Under the pieces are notes generated by a model. The model did not search any database, was not told the DNA's origin, and saw only the letters and a program-made list of their open reading frames with translations. 64,000 nucleotides of DNA, from contig JBBBDQ010001456.1 in the NCBI GenBank assembly GCA_037127315.1, positions 1,048,001 to 1,112,000 on the forward strand. The letters run 5' to 3'. A program made the position numbers and the translations under genes. The DNA comes from Ascarosepion bandense. Its lineage: Eukaryota; Mollusca; Cephalopoda; Sepiida; Sepiidae. Below, in pieces: positions 12,355-23,925 of this stretch. The first letter of the stretch is position 1, and each line of letters begins with the position of its first letter.

Positions 12355-12430
12355 AAAAAGACAAACAAACAATGGATTTTTCTGATTTGCTTGAGCAAAT
12401 CAGAAAAATCCATTGTTTGTTTGTCTTTTT
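12355..12430. repeat. Perfect palindrome, 37-bp arms, 2-nt spacer
   Basis: Arms 12355-12391 and 12394-12430 are exact inverted copies around TG at 12392-12393; the centre reads 'gatttgct tg agcaaatc'. Pairing breaks at 12354/12431. It carries no coding potential and sits about 230 bp beyond the right end of the fold-back element. Confidence 0.97.
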
Positions 12431-14121
12431 TTTTTTAATGAGGTTGTCAACTCTAAAGAAAAAACATTCTTAACTTCAGTCAGTAAACAACTGTTTTTTT
12501 TTCAGTGACAATAATTTTTCCCTTTTTTGGAATTTCAAGTTAAAAAAGTATTCTGAAATAGTAAGAACTACTAAAAATATTGCCATTTTTTTTTTATAGT
12601 CAATGAAGCAGTCAAAATAAACAAAAAGATGTTGAACAGAACATGGAAGTTTGTCTTAAAGTGCATTCTGCAGATCAAATTTAAAGTTAAAAGTTAATGA
12701 CAACAACAAAGGCAATCATCAACCTTGTACTCGAATATAAATCCTGATTAAATCCTTGTAGCTTTTTTTTTCCCCGAAAGTTCAATACAGGAGGAACGCT
12801 ACAGGCGTCTTTAAAATGTACGTGCTTGAAAAAAAAAAAAAAATTCAAAAACAGAAATGCAAGGAAAAAAAACACATCTTCAAGATTGAATATGTAATTT
12901 AAATTTAGATAGTAGGAATTACTTGGAGAGCTAACGTGAAAAAAATTGATAAAAAATTAAGAAAAAAAGTAAACAGAAAATGAAAGAGGGCAATTAACTT
13001 TTTTAACAAAGTTTACAAAGATGGAAAAGATTTTTAAAATTATTGAAATATATTTTCTAGCGATTTTTTCTACAACTGACAATGAAGGTAAATAACAGAA
13101 CATTTATTTCACGGTGAAGCTTAGTGTGTGTAAAGAAGGTATTATTGTCGGTATCATTTCTACTTTACCATTTTCAACTGAAAGGAAAATATGAATGGAA
13201 TTTTAAAGTACTTTTTGCATGAAATGAGATTTCATTTTAGTTTTTCAAGTGAGATGTTTTTATTTAAATAGAAAACACTTTTTCTAATAATTTAAAGTGA
13301 GGTGAGGAGTCATGTGCATTTTAAAATTAAATGATTATTCGTGTCAATTTCAATAACATGGAAACGTCTTGAAATTTTTGTGTAGTGGACGTAGTAAGCA
13401 TTCATTTCAATTCATTTTTCTTTAACAAAAGCACCGCAATTTTTATTGAATGTCTTGTCTTTGGTTTACTATTGAAATTTAACTACCGATTGAAATAAAC
13501 AATTTCAAAGCTATTTTTTCGTGGCTACTTTAGTAATTTGAATACAACTCAAGTGCACTGAATTTGGTTTTCATTACTCGTTAACAAAGTAGAAACTAAA
13601 TAAGCAATCTATTTTTCTAGTTTCACTTTTTTTACCAAGCAATAAGCAGAGATGAGAGATGTTTTGTTTAGAAATTTCGAGATTTAATTTATTTATTTTA
13701 CACAATTTTTTTTATTAATTACAAACAAAATGCCTACAAGATTAGCAAGGGATTTGTTTTGTATTTAAAAAATGACCATATATCCTGATTTTTTTGTCAA
13801 TAAATTTACTTAAAAATTAGTCCCCCCCCCCCCCCAAAAAAAAAACAATAATACTGTGGTGGAGTGGGGTGTGGTTCAGGTTAACCTTTTCCTTGTAATA
13901 TGCAGATTTACTTAACTTAACTTGTGTCAGTCAGTACCCATTATTCTGAGTTTTCAATATCGATTTAATCACTTTTCCGTTTTAAAAATTAGTTTGTATA
14001 TATAAAGAAAAATATTTAAAATTTAAAAATTTTGCTAATTGTATAAATAATAATTGTTTCAGTAATCATCTACCTACAGACAGATTCTACTTATTTTTAT
14101 GATGATAATTAGTTTACTTAC
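12431..14121. other. No exon recognised; intron of minus-strand gene or intergenic
   Basis: AT-rich with T runs and a 14-base C run at 13822-13835. If the exon at 14122-14821 is spliced as proposed, this is the start of its downstream intron. I see no hydrolase-domain exon here. Confidence 0.45.
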
Positions 14122-14821
14122 CCAATAAAGAGATGATGACGAGCAGTAAGGTAATTAGTCCTCCATAAAACCAAAATATTAACAAAATTATAAACAAGGC
14201 CGTGGTACACACGCTCCAAAATTTCACAACTAACCTGAAGAGGAACAAAGAAATTAGTTTTAAGTGGCTAAATGTCTTGAAACGTCTCAAACTGTTGCCG
14301 AAAAAGTTAGATCTGGAATTGCCACCCACACTAGTAACATTGGCCCCCGCGCCTGTAGCCCCACAGGTGCTCGTTGGAGTACCATCTGAACCTTGGCCAC
14401 ATCCTCCCCCAGTTGAAGTTGCTGAAGAATTTGAACTAGGAGACTTAACTTCCCTTATTTTTAGTTTTACACTCATGTTCCCCTGATCAGGGAAGTGTAC
14501 AGGGGTCCGACAATGTACGGAGATTGATGACGATGTTCTTCCTTCTTGTACTCCTCCTCGCGAAGTCACCGCACAAACACCATCTGCAGACCTGTTCCCT
14601 GAAGGGTCGTCGACTCTGTAAGTGTACTCACAACTGGGGGCTTGAGACTGATATTGGTGGTGAACTTTAGATATGGGATATTGGTGATAACGAAATTTGT
14701 ATAACAGTTGTTGGTGTTGCTGTTGATGACGAAGCTCTTTCTGGCGTTGATCTCTTCTTCCTGTTGATCCTTCTGAAGTGAGAAGAGTTGATGATGTGGG
14801 AGTTGTTTTTGTCTGCTGCAT
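14122..14821 (-). CDS. ABHD13-like (Bem46 family) N-terminal exon, partial
   Basis: The minus-strand frame from the ATG at 14821-14819 is open for about 233 codons and ends at a splice donor (TTGG|GTAAGT, intron from 14121). The frame also reaches a stop nine bases into the intron. Residues are numbered here from the open-frame edge at 14830. Residues 25-60 are Q/H/R-rich and 130-165 are Ser/Gly/Thr-rich low complexity. A basic patch (RRFKTFSHLK) then precedes a long hydrophobic stretch (about residues 190-237) containing FWFYGGLITLLLVIISLLG. That layout and the YGG-hydrophobic block resemble the single N-terminal signal anchor of ABHD13, a membrane serine-hydrolase-fold protein. The catalytic domain is absent, so this is one exon only. 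The family's usual pre-anchor region is short; ATG at 14476-14474 (MSVKLKIREV) would give a start closer to that. The exon is GC-richer than its surroundings. Alternative: another small membrane protein with a similar anchor. Confidence 0.55.
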
Positions 14822-17184
14822 TGGAAGCAAACGTTCGTCATCGTCCGATAAAAAGAGAGAAGTAGAAAGGTAACAATTAGCTTAAAGTTTAAATATTTTA
14901 TAGCGTAACCGATAAAAAGCTAAAAAAATATGTCCAATTGAAGAAGCGAGTTGGCAATGATTTTTTCACATGTTAAACCTTTTTAGTCAACAGGACATGA
15001 TACTTCCCTCTGTGAACAGATCATAAGGTTTATAAAACATTTTCACACCTACTACCTTTTTCTCTCTCTGTATTTGCCCATATGTGCGGTCGTGGCAACT
15101 GAATTCAATTCAACTGTTCAGTTGCATAAAAAGAAAACCAGAGTAATGTGCCCTTTAGCCAAGAGTTATTGTCCCTTGTCTAAAAGTTTTAAAAATATAA
15201 TACGTAGGAAGTTAGTTTTAAAAATTAAAACGTAGGCTACGTAAAAATCTGTTTACTTAATTATATAAATTTAGAATTTTCAGTGTTATTTTTTTTCTTA
15301 TCAGTGGTATTAAAAAATCTATAATTACCGTTTGATTAGAAATAGCCATAACAAGCAAGAAATTAAATATGTTCCCACTCTAGAAAAACTACAACATGGC
15401 TTTGTTTGGTTGGACGAGTTACGCATATCATGCTCGCTTGGTATTTTTATTGATTTGCTATTACTAAAGTAAAGTTACTATTATTTAAACTTTAAATAAT
15501 AGCAAATTAATTTTAAAGAAATTACAGATTTGATTTTTATAAATGCATGGGGTCTATGATTTAAAAATTTTAATGAGTGAAAACAATCGCTCACTTCGTC
15601 CTTTCCTTTAGCTCACAATAATACCCCCACCCACACCCTGAAAATTTGCAATGATTTCATTAAGTTAAAAATCATTACCATTTTTTTAATAATTTAAAAC
15701 GCTTGCAAAGGAGACTTGGACACCTAATAAACTGGTGTTGATTTTTGTATTTTCGTTCTCGATGTCGTGGTAACACTCATTAGTCATTTTATTGTTAGAC
15801 ATGGCGAATACTAGCCATGCCATTTCTCGGTTAGTCATATCTCGATAACCCGAAAAAATAGATTCAATCTTTTAAAATAAAAGTAAATTATAATGAATTT
15901 TAAAAATGATTGCTTATAATTTTAGAAGTTACGTCTTTGTTTTATATATTCTGTGTCATTAAAAACCAAAAAAATTAAAAATGTAAAAATTGGAAAATTA
16001 TCTCACCAATCATTTTTAAACGTTCTGTTCATAAGATTCCATTCATTTTTATTTTATTATTAAAATGATAATAATTACGAATTCTGTATTTATTGTTTGC
16101 ATAATTTCATCTTAATTTTCATTTTACATTATTATTTAAATAAATTCGAGCTATTGTTCTCATTCTCATATGACATATTTCTTATCACATTTTTTTCGAT
16201 CGTTGTGTTCTCCGGTCTTCTTCAGATGTCTGTTGATTCGGATAACCTTCCAGGGAATTTCGAACTGAATCCTTTCTTCATTTAGGGGTAGGAGCGTAAG
16301 ATTGTTTTCATTCCACCGCTCATGTCTCTGGGATATTTCACCTGCTTCTTATTCGCCGTTTCCACTAAGTCAAAATCTGTAACTACTTTCTTTAACACAC
16401 AATTCAAAATTAATAGGCCATTTTTTAAAAATATGTTCACACATTTCATTTCTATTTTTGGTTTAAACTTCTTTAATTATTTGCTATCATAAGTAAAATT
16501 TAAATATGATTAAATAAATCAGTCACATTCCTTCCTTTCATGACATTTGATCAATCTGCTAATAAAAAATAATGCTATTATTCACAATTGCTTTCAACAG
16601 CTGTGCCTGGTTAAGAGTCTAGTCAGTCATGAAAATTGTTACAGTTCCTTTACAGACAGTTATATGCAAACTTGTTAATCTCTGTAATAACAGTTAAAAA
16701 GAAAAGAAACACCACAAATACAAAGAATGTTACATTTTTCAAGCAAACTGATGAAGAAAAGTGGATATCTGACAACATAGAAGATAAGAGTTTGTAAAAG
16801 TCAGTGAAATAAACTACCTGTAACTAAAGACAAGTCTTCATCTAAAGAAAGTAATGCTTTATATACACTTGTGGAAGGTTCAGGGGGTGAAAATTTGGTC
16901 TTGTAAAATACTCAAATCATTCACAGAGAAAAATAAAAAGAAGAAAGTAGATAAAGTATAAATCCAGAATTTCATAATCCAGAAATGATTGAGGTGATTT
17001 ACAGAAACTGTTTTTTTAGTTCAGATTCTTCTTATGAAGAGACATTTTGTATAACAGGAAAAAAACAGACTAGACACAGGAAGATTTCTTATAGCTTTAA
17101 CTAGGACTGTTACTTCAACTGCTACTTGAACTCTATGTGTATTGGCTAATTGATACATTGTCCTTTTTTGTACCTACCACATGG
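14822..17184. other. Upstream of minus-strand exon; AT-rich
   Basis: Presumably the 5' flank or 5' UTR of the 14122-14821 exon. No clear 3' splice site sits just upstream of the ATG, so this may be a first exon. A short perfect palindrome lies at 15478-15502 (12-bp arms, 1-nt spacer) and a dispersed repeat copy at 16190-16300. Otherwise I see nothing. Confidence 0.4.
16190..16300 (+). repeat. Dispersed repeat R1, copy 1
   Basis: Contains 'ttctccggtcttcttcag', then 'gaatttcgaactgaatccttt' a little downstream. The same two blocks recur in this order at 39870-40000 and 60821-60945. No coding frame. Family unknown; the 'cttcttcag' block resembles ends of some retroelements, but I cannot assign it. 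Confidence 0.5.
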
Positions 17185-17457
17185 CGTTGTGGTGCAGTGG
17201 ATATCGACTCAGAACGAGAAATTGGAGAACCGAGTTCGAATTCCAGTTGAATTTCTTGCATTCACTTACGCGCAAATACCCTTGGGAAAGGTATTAATCT
17301 GTCTATTCCTTCCAGTTATGGATTAAATAACAGGACAGATTGGGTTCTACCGCAGAAAGCAATGGCAACCTACTGTGGGATAATCTTCTGCCCAGTCAGT
17401 CATGTCTCTTTCGAGACATGATCGCCCAAGCGTGTATCGCACTTAACTGACTGACTG
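17185..17457 (+). mobile_element. tRNA-derived SINE, near full length
   Basis: The head has a box-A-like 'tggtgcagtgg' and a box-B-like 'gagttcgaattcc' about 45 bp later, the spacing of an internal RNA polymerase III promoter. The body ('cttacgcgcaaatacccttg', 'ggtattaatctgtc', 'agttatggatta') leads to a 3' half with 'gcaatggcaacctactg', 'cttctgcccagtcagtcatg', a small hairpin 'catgtctctttcgagacatg', and a CTGA-repeat end. ACATGG flanks both sides (17179-17184 and 17458-17463), a probable target-site duplication. Compared with the copy at 18864-19114, about 25 bp ('ccttggctggcaaccag..') is missing. Confidence 0.85.
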
Positions 17458-17602
17458 ACATGGATGTAGTAGCTGACACATCAATGCATGCAGGAAAATT
17501 CTTGATTTTATTATAAAATGTGTTATTTCAGTGTAAAATTTCTAATAACTATACATGCTTAAAAGAAACTTTGCAGATTTTAATTTAATATAAGAGAAAG
17601 AG

Positions 17603-17636
17603 AAATTTTATACAGCATTTATGCTGTATAAAATTT
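17603..17636. repeat. Perfect palindrome, 16-bp arms, 2-nt spacer
   Basis: Arms 17603-17618 (AAATTTTATACAGCAT) and 17621-17636 are exact inverted copies around TT. It lies about 150 bp after the SINE and is not part of its consensus. Confidence 0.95.
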
Positions 17637-18174
17637 ACAACATATAGAATTTTGTAACATATAAGTTAATTAAATTTATTTAAAGTTAGTAGGGATATCA
17701 TACCTTATTAATAATTTTCAATAAAAATGTATGAAACTTAATAATTGTTATTAGAACAATAATGTATTTGCTATAGTTTGAATCTGTTTAATTTGTTCAT
17801 TTTATCAAATCTTAATATGGATTTTTAATATTTTTCATTCACAAATAGAACATTACAGTCACAAGTGAATGTCAAGTGCATTAAAAATTATATAACTTAA
17901 AATTGTGATACTAAATTAAATAAATTCAAAATTTAGAGATAAATAACAACTCAAAGAACAAGCTAATCTAATTGCTTTCTATATATTTTCAATATATAAT
18001 AGTCAGTAGTGATTTTAATAAGGCCTACCAGGATTTTAGCTAACAAATGTTTTAGCCACTTCAATATAACTTAATAAAATGGGAATTTAAATTAGTTTAA
18101 AATTGCATAGAGTTTAATAAAATTGTCATTTTATTCAACTTATATTTTATTGTCAAATGCCACATTTCAACTAA

Positions 18175-18415
18175 AATATGCCAAAAAGTTATTGCTCTTT
18201 GTGAGAAGGATCAATCTCAATTGGAAATTGCTTCGACCTTAGAAACATTCTATTGTAGTGTGCAACAAATTTATAAATGTTACTCTGAAGGAAAATCCAG
18301 GTGACCAAATTCTGGATATAAACACGATAGAAGAAAAGAAAAGTTATTAATGAATTGAAAAAATACCCCAGAAAAGTGACCAATCAAATTCAAAATTACT
18401 TGAATTTGACAAATG
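18175..18415 (+). pseudogene. Tc1-like transposase N-terminal relic
   Basis: The plus frame reads KKVIALCEKDQSQLEIASTL, then ETFYCSVQQIYKCYSEGKSR, a shift, and after it 'KLLMNELKKYPRKVTNQIQNYLNL' in broken pieces. This is the paired helix-turn-helix DNA-binding region of Tc1-type transposases ('..Q.EIA.TL..S..SVQ.I...Y.EG..SRPGRK'). The catalytic part is not clearly recognisable in 18420-18760, where one block near 18585 ('FSTEWCKLFTSK') could be a worn 'QQNGA.CHTSK' motif. An inverted repeat (about 18668-18681 with 18737-18750, 'aaactaaaacccaa') lies further on. Confidence 0.6.
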
Positions 18416-18863
18416 TCTAACATTTACATACAATCAAACATTATTTATTTGGTCTAAAATTATTTAATTAAGGAAATAAAAAGATGTGTAATAATTTTAT
18501 ACAATGGGAATGAAAATTGAAAAGAATATTAATGTATACTCAATGAAGGCATATCCTAAATATATTAAAATTTGTACATTTTTCAACAGAATGGTGCAAG
18601 CTGTTTACTTCTAAGTTGATCATAAATTAATTAAAAAGAAAAAGACATTGTACACAGAAAAAAAAAACTAAAACCCAATTTTTCTTGAGTCAACTTTATG
18701 GAAAAATTTATTATAAAACCTCACAGATTTTGACTTGGGTTTTAGTTTTCTTTGGTCAAATATTTCACATGGTGATGTTAATTTCAAACCAATAAACACT
18801 TTGACTTAAACAGTGTATATATTGTGGAATGTTTTTGGCATGTTTGTAATGTTGTCTGTTATT

Positions 18864-19114
18864 CAGTCAGTTAAGTGCCATACGTAATAAACACTTGGAC
18901 GATCATGTCTCAAAAGGGACATGACTGACTGGGCAGAAGATTATCTCGCAATAGGTTGCCATTGCTTTCTGTGGTAAACTGGTTGCCAGCCAAGGCTATA
19001 GAACCCAATCTGTCCTGTTATTTAACTCATAACTAGAAGGAAGAGACAGATTAATACCTTTCCCAAGAGTATTTGCGCATATATGAATGCAAGGAATTCA
19101 ACTGGAATTTTGTT
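18864..19114 (-). mobile_element. tRNA-derived SINE, 5'-truncated
   Basis: Minus-strand copy of the 17185 family. It has the complete 3' half, including 'ccttggctggcaaccag', then the body, and breaks off just inside the tRNA head (at 'ccagttgaattcc'). TGTTATT occurs immediately on both sides (18857-18863 and 19115-19121), a 7-bp target duplication. 5' truncation with a target duplication is what LINE-driven reverse transcription produces. Confidence 0.85.
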
Positions 19115-19121
19115 TGTTATT

Positions 19122-19909
19122 AGGTAGAAGATAAAGTTTGGGTGCATTTTAATATGGTATGTGGATATGAAATTGTGTTGGAGGTAGGGTTTATTTCTAT
19201 ACCTTTATTTTGAATTTATATTCCTCACTAATGAAAGCAATTTTGTCTGTTCTAAGTAATAAGTTCATTAGTACTAAGTATTAAGTACTTCATAATTACA
19301 ATGTGTATCAATTTTTAAAATTTGAGGTTTTTATTTATTATTTTAAACAGCTTAAAATATTTGTATAATAGTGCTTGAAACAATTGCTCACAAAAGATTT
19401 TGTAGTTCTTGTTAAAATTTTTATTACAAATATACAGAAAAAAATTACAATAACATATTCTTGATTTTTCATTTATCTGTTAAAATTTTAGATTCAATTT
19501 AGAATCACAATTTTAAGTTATATATTTTAAATTTGTATGTCAGATTTTATTGTACAAGTCAGTATTTTCACAATAAATTGGTATTAACAGATATTTGTAA
19601 AAATTTATGGATATATTTATATGATGAATATATCATGTTATCATCAGCTTTTAATATGTGCTTTAATTAGAATAGCGACAATAACTTACTTGGCAGAGTG
19701 AGATTTTATAATGCAATTCTTTTTTAAAATGTGCATCCTTCTTTATTTTTCATGTAACCTCACTTCAATACTGAGGACATTTTAACCAGTTTTGCTAAAG
19801 GCTTCTTCAGATAAAGAATTTAAATATAATGTAGGTAATGAAGTATGACTAGCATAGTGAGAAGATGACCTGTACTTGGAGAAAACCAGAGTGAAGTTGT
19901 GTTATACAC
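19122..19909. other. AT-rich, nothing recognised
   Basis: No gene, repeat or element signal seen. Confidence 0.4.
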
Positions 19910-20060
19910 CAAAAAAGATAGAAAAATTCTGCGAGAATGGAATCCTGAAATTGGCTGAAAAATAGCAGAAAATAGTGAAACAAAATGGCAAAGTTAGTGT
20001 CAAAAAACAATTTTCTTTTTATTGATAATATGCACCTGTCTTTGTGTAATACAATTAAAA
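19910..20060 (+). pseudogene. Mariner 3'-end relic
   Basis: Aligns at the base level with the 3' end of the mariner at 51423-52566. Shared words include 'gaatggaatc.tgaaa.t', 'cagaaa.tagtg' and 'aacaaaatggcaaa'. In protein terms it is 'KFCENGILKLAEK*QKIVKQNGK' against 'KFWEDGIMKLPQ..QKVVEQNGK'. The upstream part is not recognisable. Confidence 0.6.
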
Positions 20061-20830
20061 AAAATTCAAAAACTAAGTGAAATCATTTCAATCCTCATGT
20101 ATCGGACTCATCACAGGTGCCAGCCAACATGCAGGCTGGCTGGACAATGCACTGTGATTGCTGTCTTTGCATAAGAAAATACAATTAATGTTAGATTTAA
20201 AACATTTGATTGACTCCAGTAATTAATAACTTAAAATGTCTTAAATATGTTAAATGAGATAGCATCAGCTTTTATTTCAATATCTTAAGAAAATAATCAC
20301 TAGCTGCTTAATGTACAAATTAAATCACCATTCAAACATAAAGGAGAAATTGTTCAGATTTCAAAAGTGTATAACTAACAACCTGACAATTTTGATTTTA
20401 ATAACTTTGTTTTATGATTTGCTACAAATGAAACAAGGTTGATAACTAAAATCAGAACTTATTTATGACTCAATATATTTTTCATAAATAATGCATTAAA
20501 CTGACTGCATACATCTTTCATTAACCCAAAAAGAAACAAATATCAAACCATAAAAAATACTGATAGAGATTAGGTTGTAATATATTTGCTGATTAAAAGT
20601 AACTAATCGTTTTTTTCTCAAAGTACCATTTATTCTATGAGTTAAAAGTTAATAGGCTGACTCTGAAGGAGAAATGCTAGAACTGTGAAATCTTGAATGT
20701 ATTAACTTCAACTTCTTATTAATAATTGTTTATTTCCAGCTAAACTGACTATTTAAAAAAGACTTCAAGTCTAACTTCTAGCAGCTTCTCTTGAAAATAG
20801 GCAAAATTTGGCATCATGGTACTTTCAAGT

Positions 20831-21126
20831 CAGTCAGTTAAATGCTATACATGATACACACCTGGGTGATCATATCTCTTTTGAGATATAACTGACTGGG
20901 CAGAAGATTTTCCTGCAGTAGGTTGCCATTACTTTCTGTGGTAGGCTGATTGCCAACCAAGGCTATAAAACCCAATCTATCCTGCCATCAAACCCATAGC
21001 TGGAGGGAGAAGAGATGGATTAATGCCTTTCCTGAGAGTATTTGTGAATGCAATGAATACAAATAGAATTTGAACATGTCTCTGTGATTTCTCATTCTGA
21101 GCCAATATCCACTGCACCACAATGCA
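20831..21126 (-). mobile_element. tRNA-derived SINE, full length, inserted at a mariner edge
   Basis: Minus-strand copy with all parts: the CTGA end, the 'gagatatgatcacccagg' block, 'ccttggttggcaatcag', the body, box-B-like 'catgttcaaattct' and head 'tggtgcagtggatatt'. TTCAAGT flanks both ends (20824-20830 and 21127-21133). The right-hand copy of the duplication is the beginning of the readable mariner frame, so the SINE inserted at that point. Confidence 0.85.
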
Positions 21127-22105
21127 TTCAAGTACCTGCAAAAAAAGGATTTAGCACCTAAGGACATTCATACTGACATGGTTGCTACATTAGAGGATGA
21201 CACTCCAGCCTTATCAATAGTGCAAAAGTGGGCAGCTAAATTTAAGAGGAGAAGGGAGAGTCTTGAAAATTACCCATATTTCAACTGGCACCACTGAGGA
21301 AAACATTGATTGTGTTCACCACATAGTGATGGATGACTGGCGAGTGATTATAAATCAAATAGTCAATGTTATTTATCATATTTCATTGAAATATTCTGAA
21401 CTTAGTATGATGAAGGTTTCTACTTGATTAGTGTCACACCTTCTGACACCTGATCACATCACAAGAAAATCTTAAAATCTAACACTGTTTGAAGCAGATC
21501 CAGCTAGTTCCCTTGAATGTTTCCAAACACAGGATGTGTGTTGAGTTCATCACTTTGAGCCAAAGAGATGATCTATACAGTGGAAACATCCCTTTTCAAC
21601 TACTCCAAAGAAGGTCATGTTCATTTCATCAGCTAGAAATGTGATGGCCTCAGTTTTTTAAGAAGCAAAAAGCATTGTGTTTATTGAGTATATTCCAAAG
21701 AGTCAAACCATCAATGGAGATGACTATGCCAATTTGCTGAGGCAGCTACAAAAGGCTATCAAGACCAAACATCCAAGAAAACATGAAAGGTATCTTATTT
21801 CATCAGATGAACACTCCAGTACACAAGACCTTTGTTTCAGTGGCTGGTATGCATGACTGGCTTTGAACTGGTTGTTCACATTCCCTATTCTCCTGAGTTG
21901 ACCCCATCTATCAGCTGTTCCTGAACATGAAAACAAAACACTTTGCTGAGAACCAGTATCACAGTGATAATGACGTCATATCTGCTGTTGATGATTTTTT
22001 TATCAACAGGATGAAAGTTCTCCACCAATGGAATCTAAGTATCGCAACACTTCATAAAAGAAGTGTGTGGACCACAAGAGGGACTATCTTGAAAAATAAA
22101 TCTCA
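21127..22105 (+). pseudogene. Mariner transposase, decayed
   Basis: Frame pieces in order: FKYLQKKDLAPKDIHTDMVA (N-terminal helix-turn-helix), VQKWAAKFKRRRESLEN, a stop-ridden middle, IVFIEYIPKSQTINGDDYAN and LLRQLQKAIKTKHPRKHERY, then 'KKCVDHKRDYLEK' followed by a stop at the C terminus. This order is that of a full mariner transposase of about 340 residues. The WVPHELTE-like linker and the aspartate motifs are degraded, with many stops and shifts. The SINE at 20831-21126 has displaced the first codons. Confidence 0.85.
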
Positions 22106-23646
22106 TTTGGTTACATTCCATGAGAGTATCTTGGTCAGCCTATGACTTTTTCAGCTAACCCTAATATACCTGTTTGAAATATACCTATTTTTAATGTCAA
22201 TAATTTAAATAATGGCAATACATAATTTGTTTCTCATTCTATTATGGATTTTATAAACATAAAAATCCAATTGTATCTTTTATTTTAAAGTAACTTGAAA
22301 TTCCTGATTATTATTTTAAAAGTTATGGATCAGGTCATAAACTTTTCTGCATCACTTCATACTAATAATACTGGTTACATTTGCATTCATTCTGAACAGA
22401 AAACTCATGAAAAAATCTAGGTGAAGCTTCACGTCACACTCAAACTCTAATAATTAGAATGTCATCTGTTAATGTTTTTCCTGGCAAGAATCATTGTATT
22501 TCCATGAACAAAATATATCTATGTAGTATCATCTCCATTAGCACTGTGAAAATAAACAATGTGAGAAAATTTCTTTGTTCTTTTGCCTTGTTTCCAATGT
22601 TTATGCTACAGTAAAAGATTGCCTGTTTTTACATTACACATTTATTCTCTAAAAAAATACAATGGGTTCTTAAAGAAACAAAGATGAAGGAATTGGTGGT
22701 AGGAATCATAAAAGCAGTATATGTATGACTGCTGCCAACTGAGCAACAAGTAGAAAGAATGTAGATTTTATGATCATACCATATTAAGGCATAAAATCTA
22801 GTTTTGATAAAACACTAATTAAATAAACACTTCCTGCTATTCCTTATATAAAGGAATTCAATTTCCAGTTTAATTTTGCCAATCATATCAGTTTGAAAAC
22901 TAGTTATGCATTTTCCTATATGTTCATTGAATATTAAACAAAGTGTTGGATTTCACTATTTTGACATAACCCATGCTATGGCTGTGGTATGCTTCATTTC
23001 AGAAAGGACTGTCCATTTAAAACCAAAAAATGCTTTGTGTAAAAATAGGTTACAAAGTAAGCTACTGCAGGTTGAAAAGAAATACACAAACTAACTTACT
23101 GAAAATAGTGTTACTAGAAAGTTCAAATAGAAAATTTGTTACAATAAAAATGAATAATGATGAGATTTCAATTGGGCACTAGTAGTGATCTTATAATTAT
23201 AAATTAACAAAATTGGAACAAAATTGGCAAGCCTAACTTGCAAAAAACAAAGTTGCAAGAAATTGATTTTTCTTGGGAAAATTGTGTAACATTGCTCTTG
23301 CAGGTAAAACAAAAAAAGCAGATGTTTATGTATTAAAAAATTCAAACTTAAATTTACTATGCGTTGAATGGCAAGAATTATTTGAACTGTAGAATTGGCC
23401 AATTAATTCATTCTGTGGAAAAGTTCATTTTTGTCAGAGGAAAATGTTATAGCTAAAGAAATACAAGTAAGCTAAAAAATAAATTCCTCAATATTTTCTC
23501 AGAGGAATTGTGAAAATGTACAAAATCAAAGGCATTTTTTAAAGTAAAAGAAAATGTGATACTAGTTTTAAGCCTAAAAGAAATATACTTTTTGCTGCAA
23601 TGGAGTCTATTAACACTGAAATTGAGAGGTGAGAGGTTAGAAAAGC
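22106..23646. other. Unassigned AT-rich DNA
   Basis: No supported gene. Short frames at 22906-23094 (+) and 23139-23402 (-) show no motif. Confidence 0.4.
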
Positions 23647-23925
23647 ATGGGGATATTGAAAATACAGTTAGAAAATCTTATGGTTGCAACATCACCACTT
23701 ATAAATTATCAAGCATGGCAAAGCACTGATAAACCATGGACAAGACTACTTATAGACTTTGCTGGACCACTAAATCATTCATATTATTTAATTGTGGTTG
23801 ACACTTCCACAAAATGGCTTGAGATATTGAAGTGTAAACTACCGGCTACTGCAGTGATGGTTAAATTATTACGTAAACATTTTGCAAGGTTTGGAGTACA
23901 GGTAAGAAGCAGAAGAGCTTAGCAG
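23647..23925 (+). pseudogene. Ty3/gypsy integrase fragment
   Basis: The 91-codon frame carries 'WQSTDKPWTRLLIDFAGPL', then 'YYLIVVDTSTKWLEILKCKL' and 'VKLLRKHFARFGVQ'. This is the start of the retroviral-type integrase core: the first catalytic aspartate region (IDFAGP) and the VVD..TKW strand. The D-N-G-T-Q-F-T block and everything after it are missing; similarity stops at about 23905. It is a lone fragment from an LTR retrotransposon. Confidence 0.8.

Noticed and set aside
14202..14486. Plus-strand 94-codon frame with proline-rich text
   Set aside because: It is the antisense shadow of the ABHD13-like exon's Ser/Gly-rich region, and no splice or start context supports it.
14566..14841. Minus-strand 91-codon frame overlapping the ABHD13-like exon
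   Set aside because: Alternate frame of the same exon; it lacks the membrane anchor and ends in a stop within the Q/H-rich segment.
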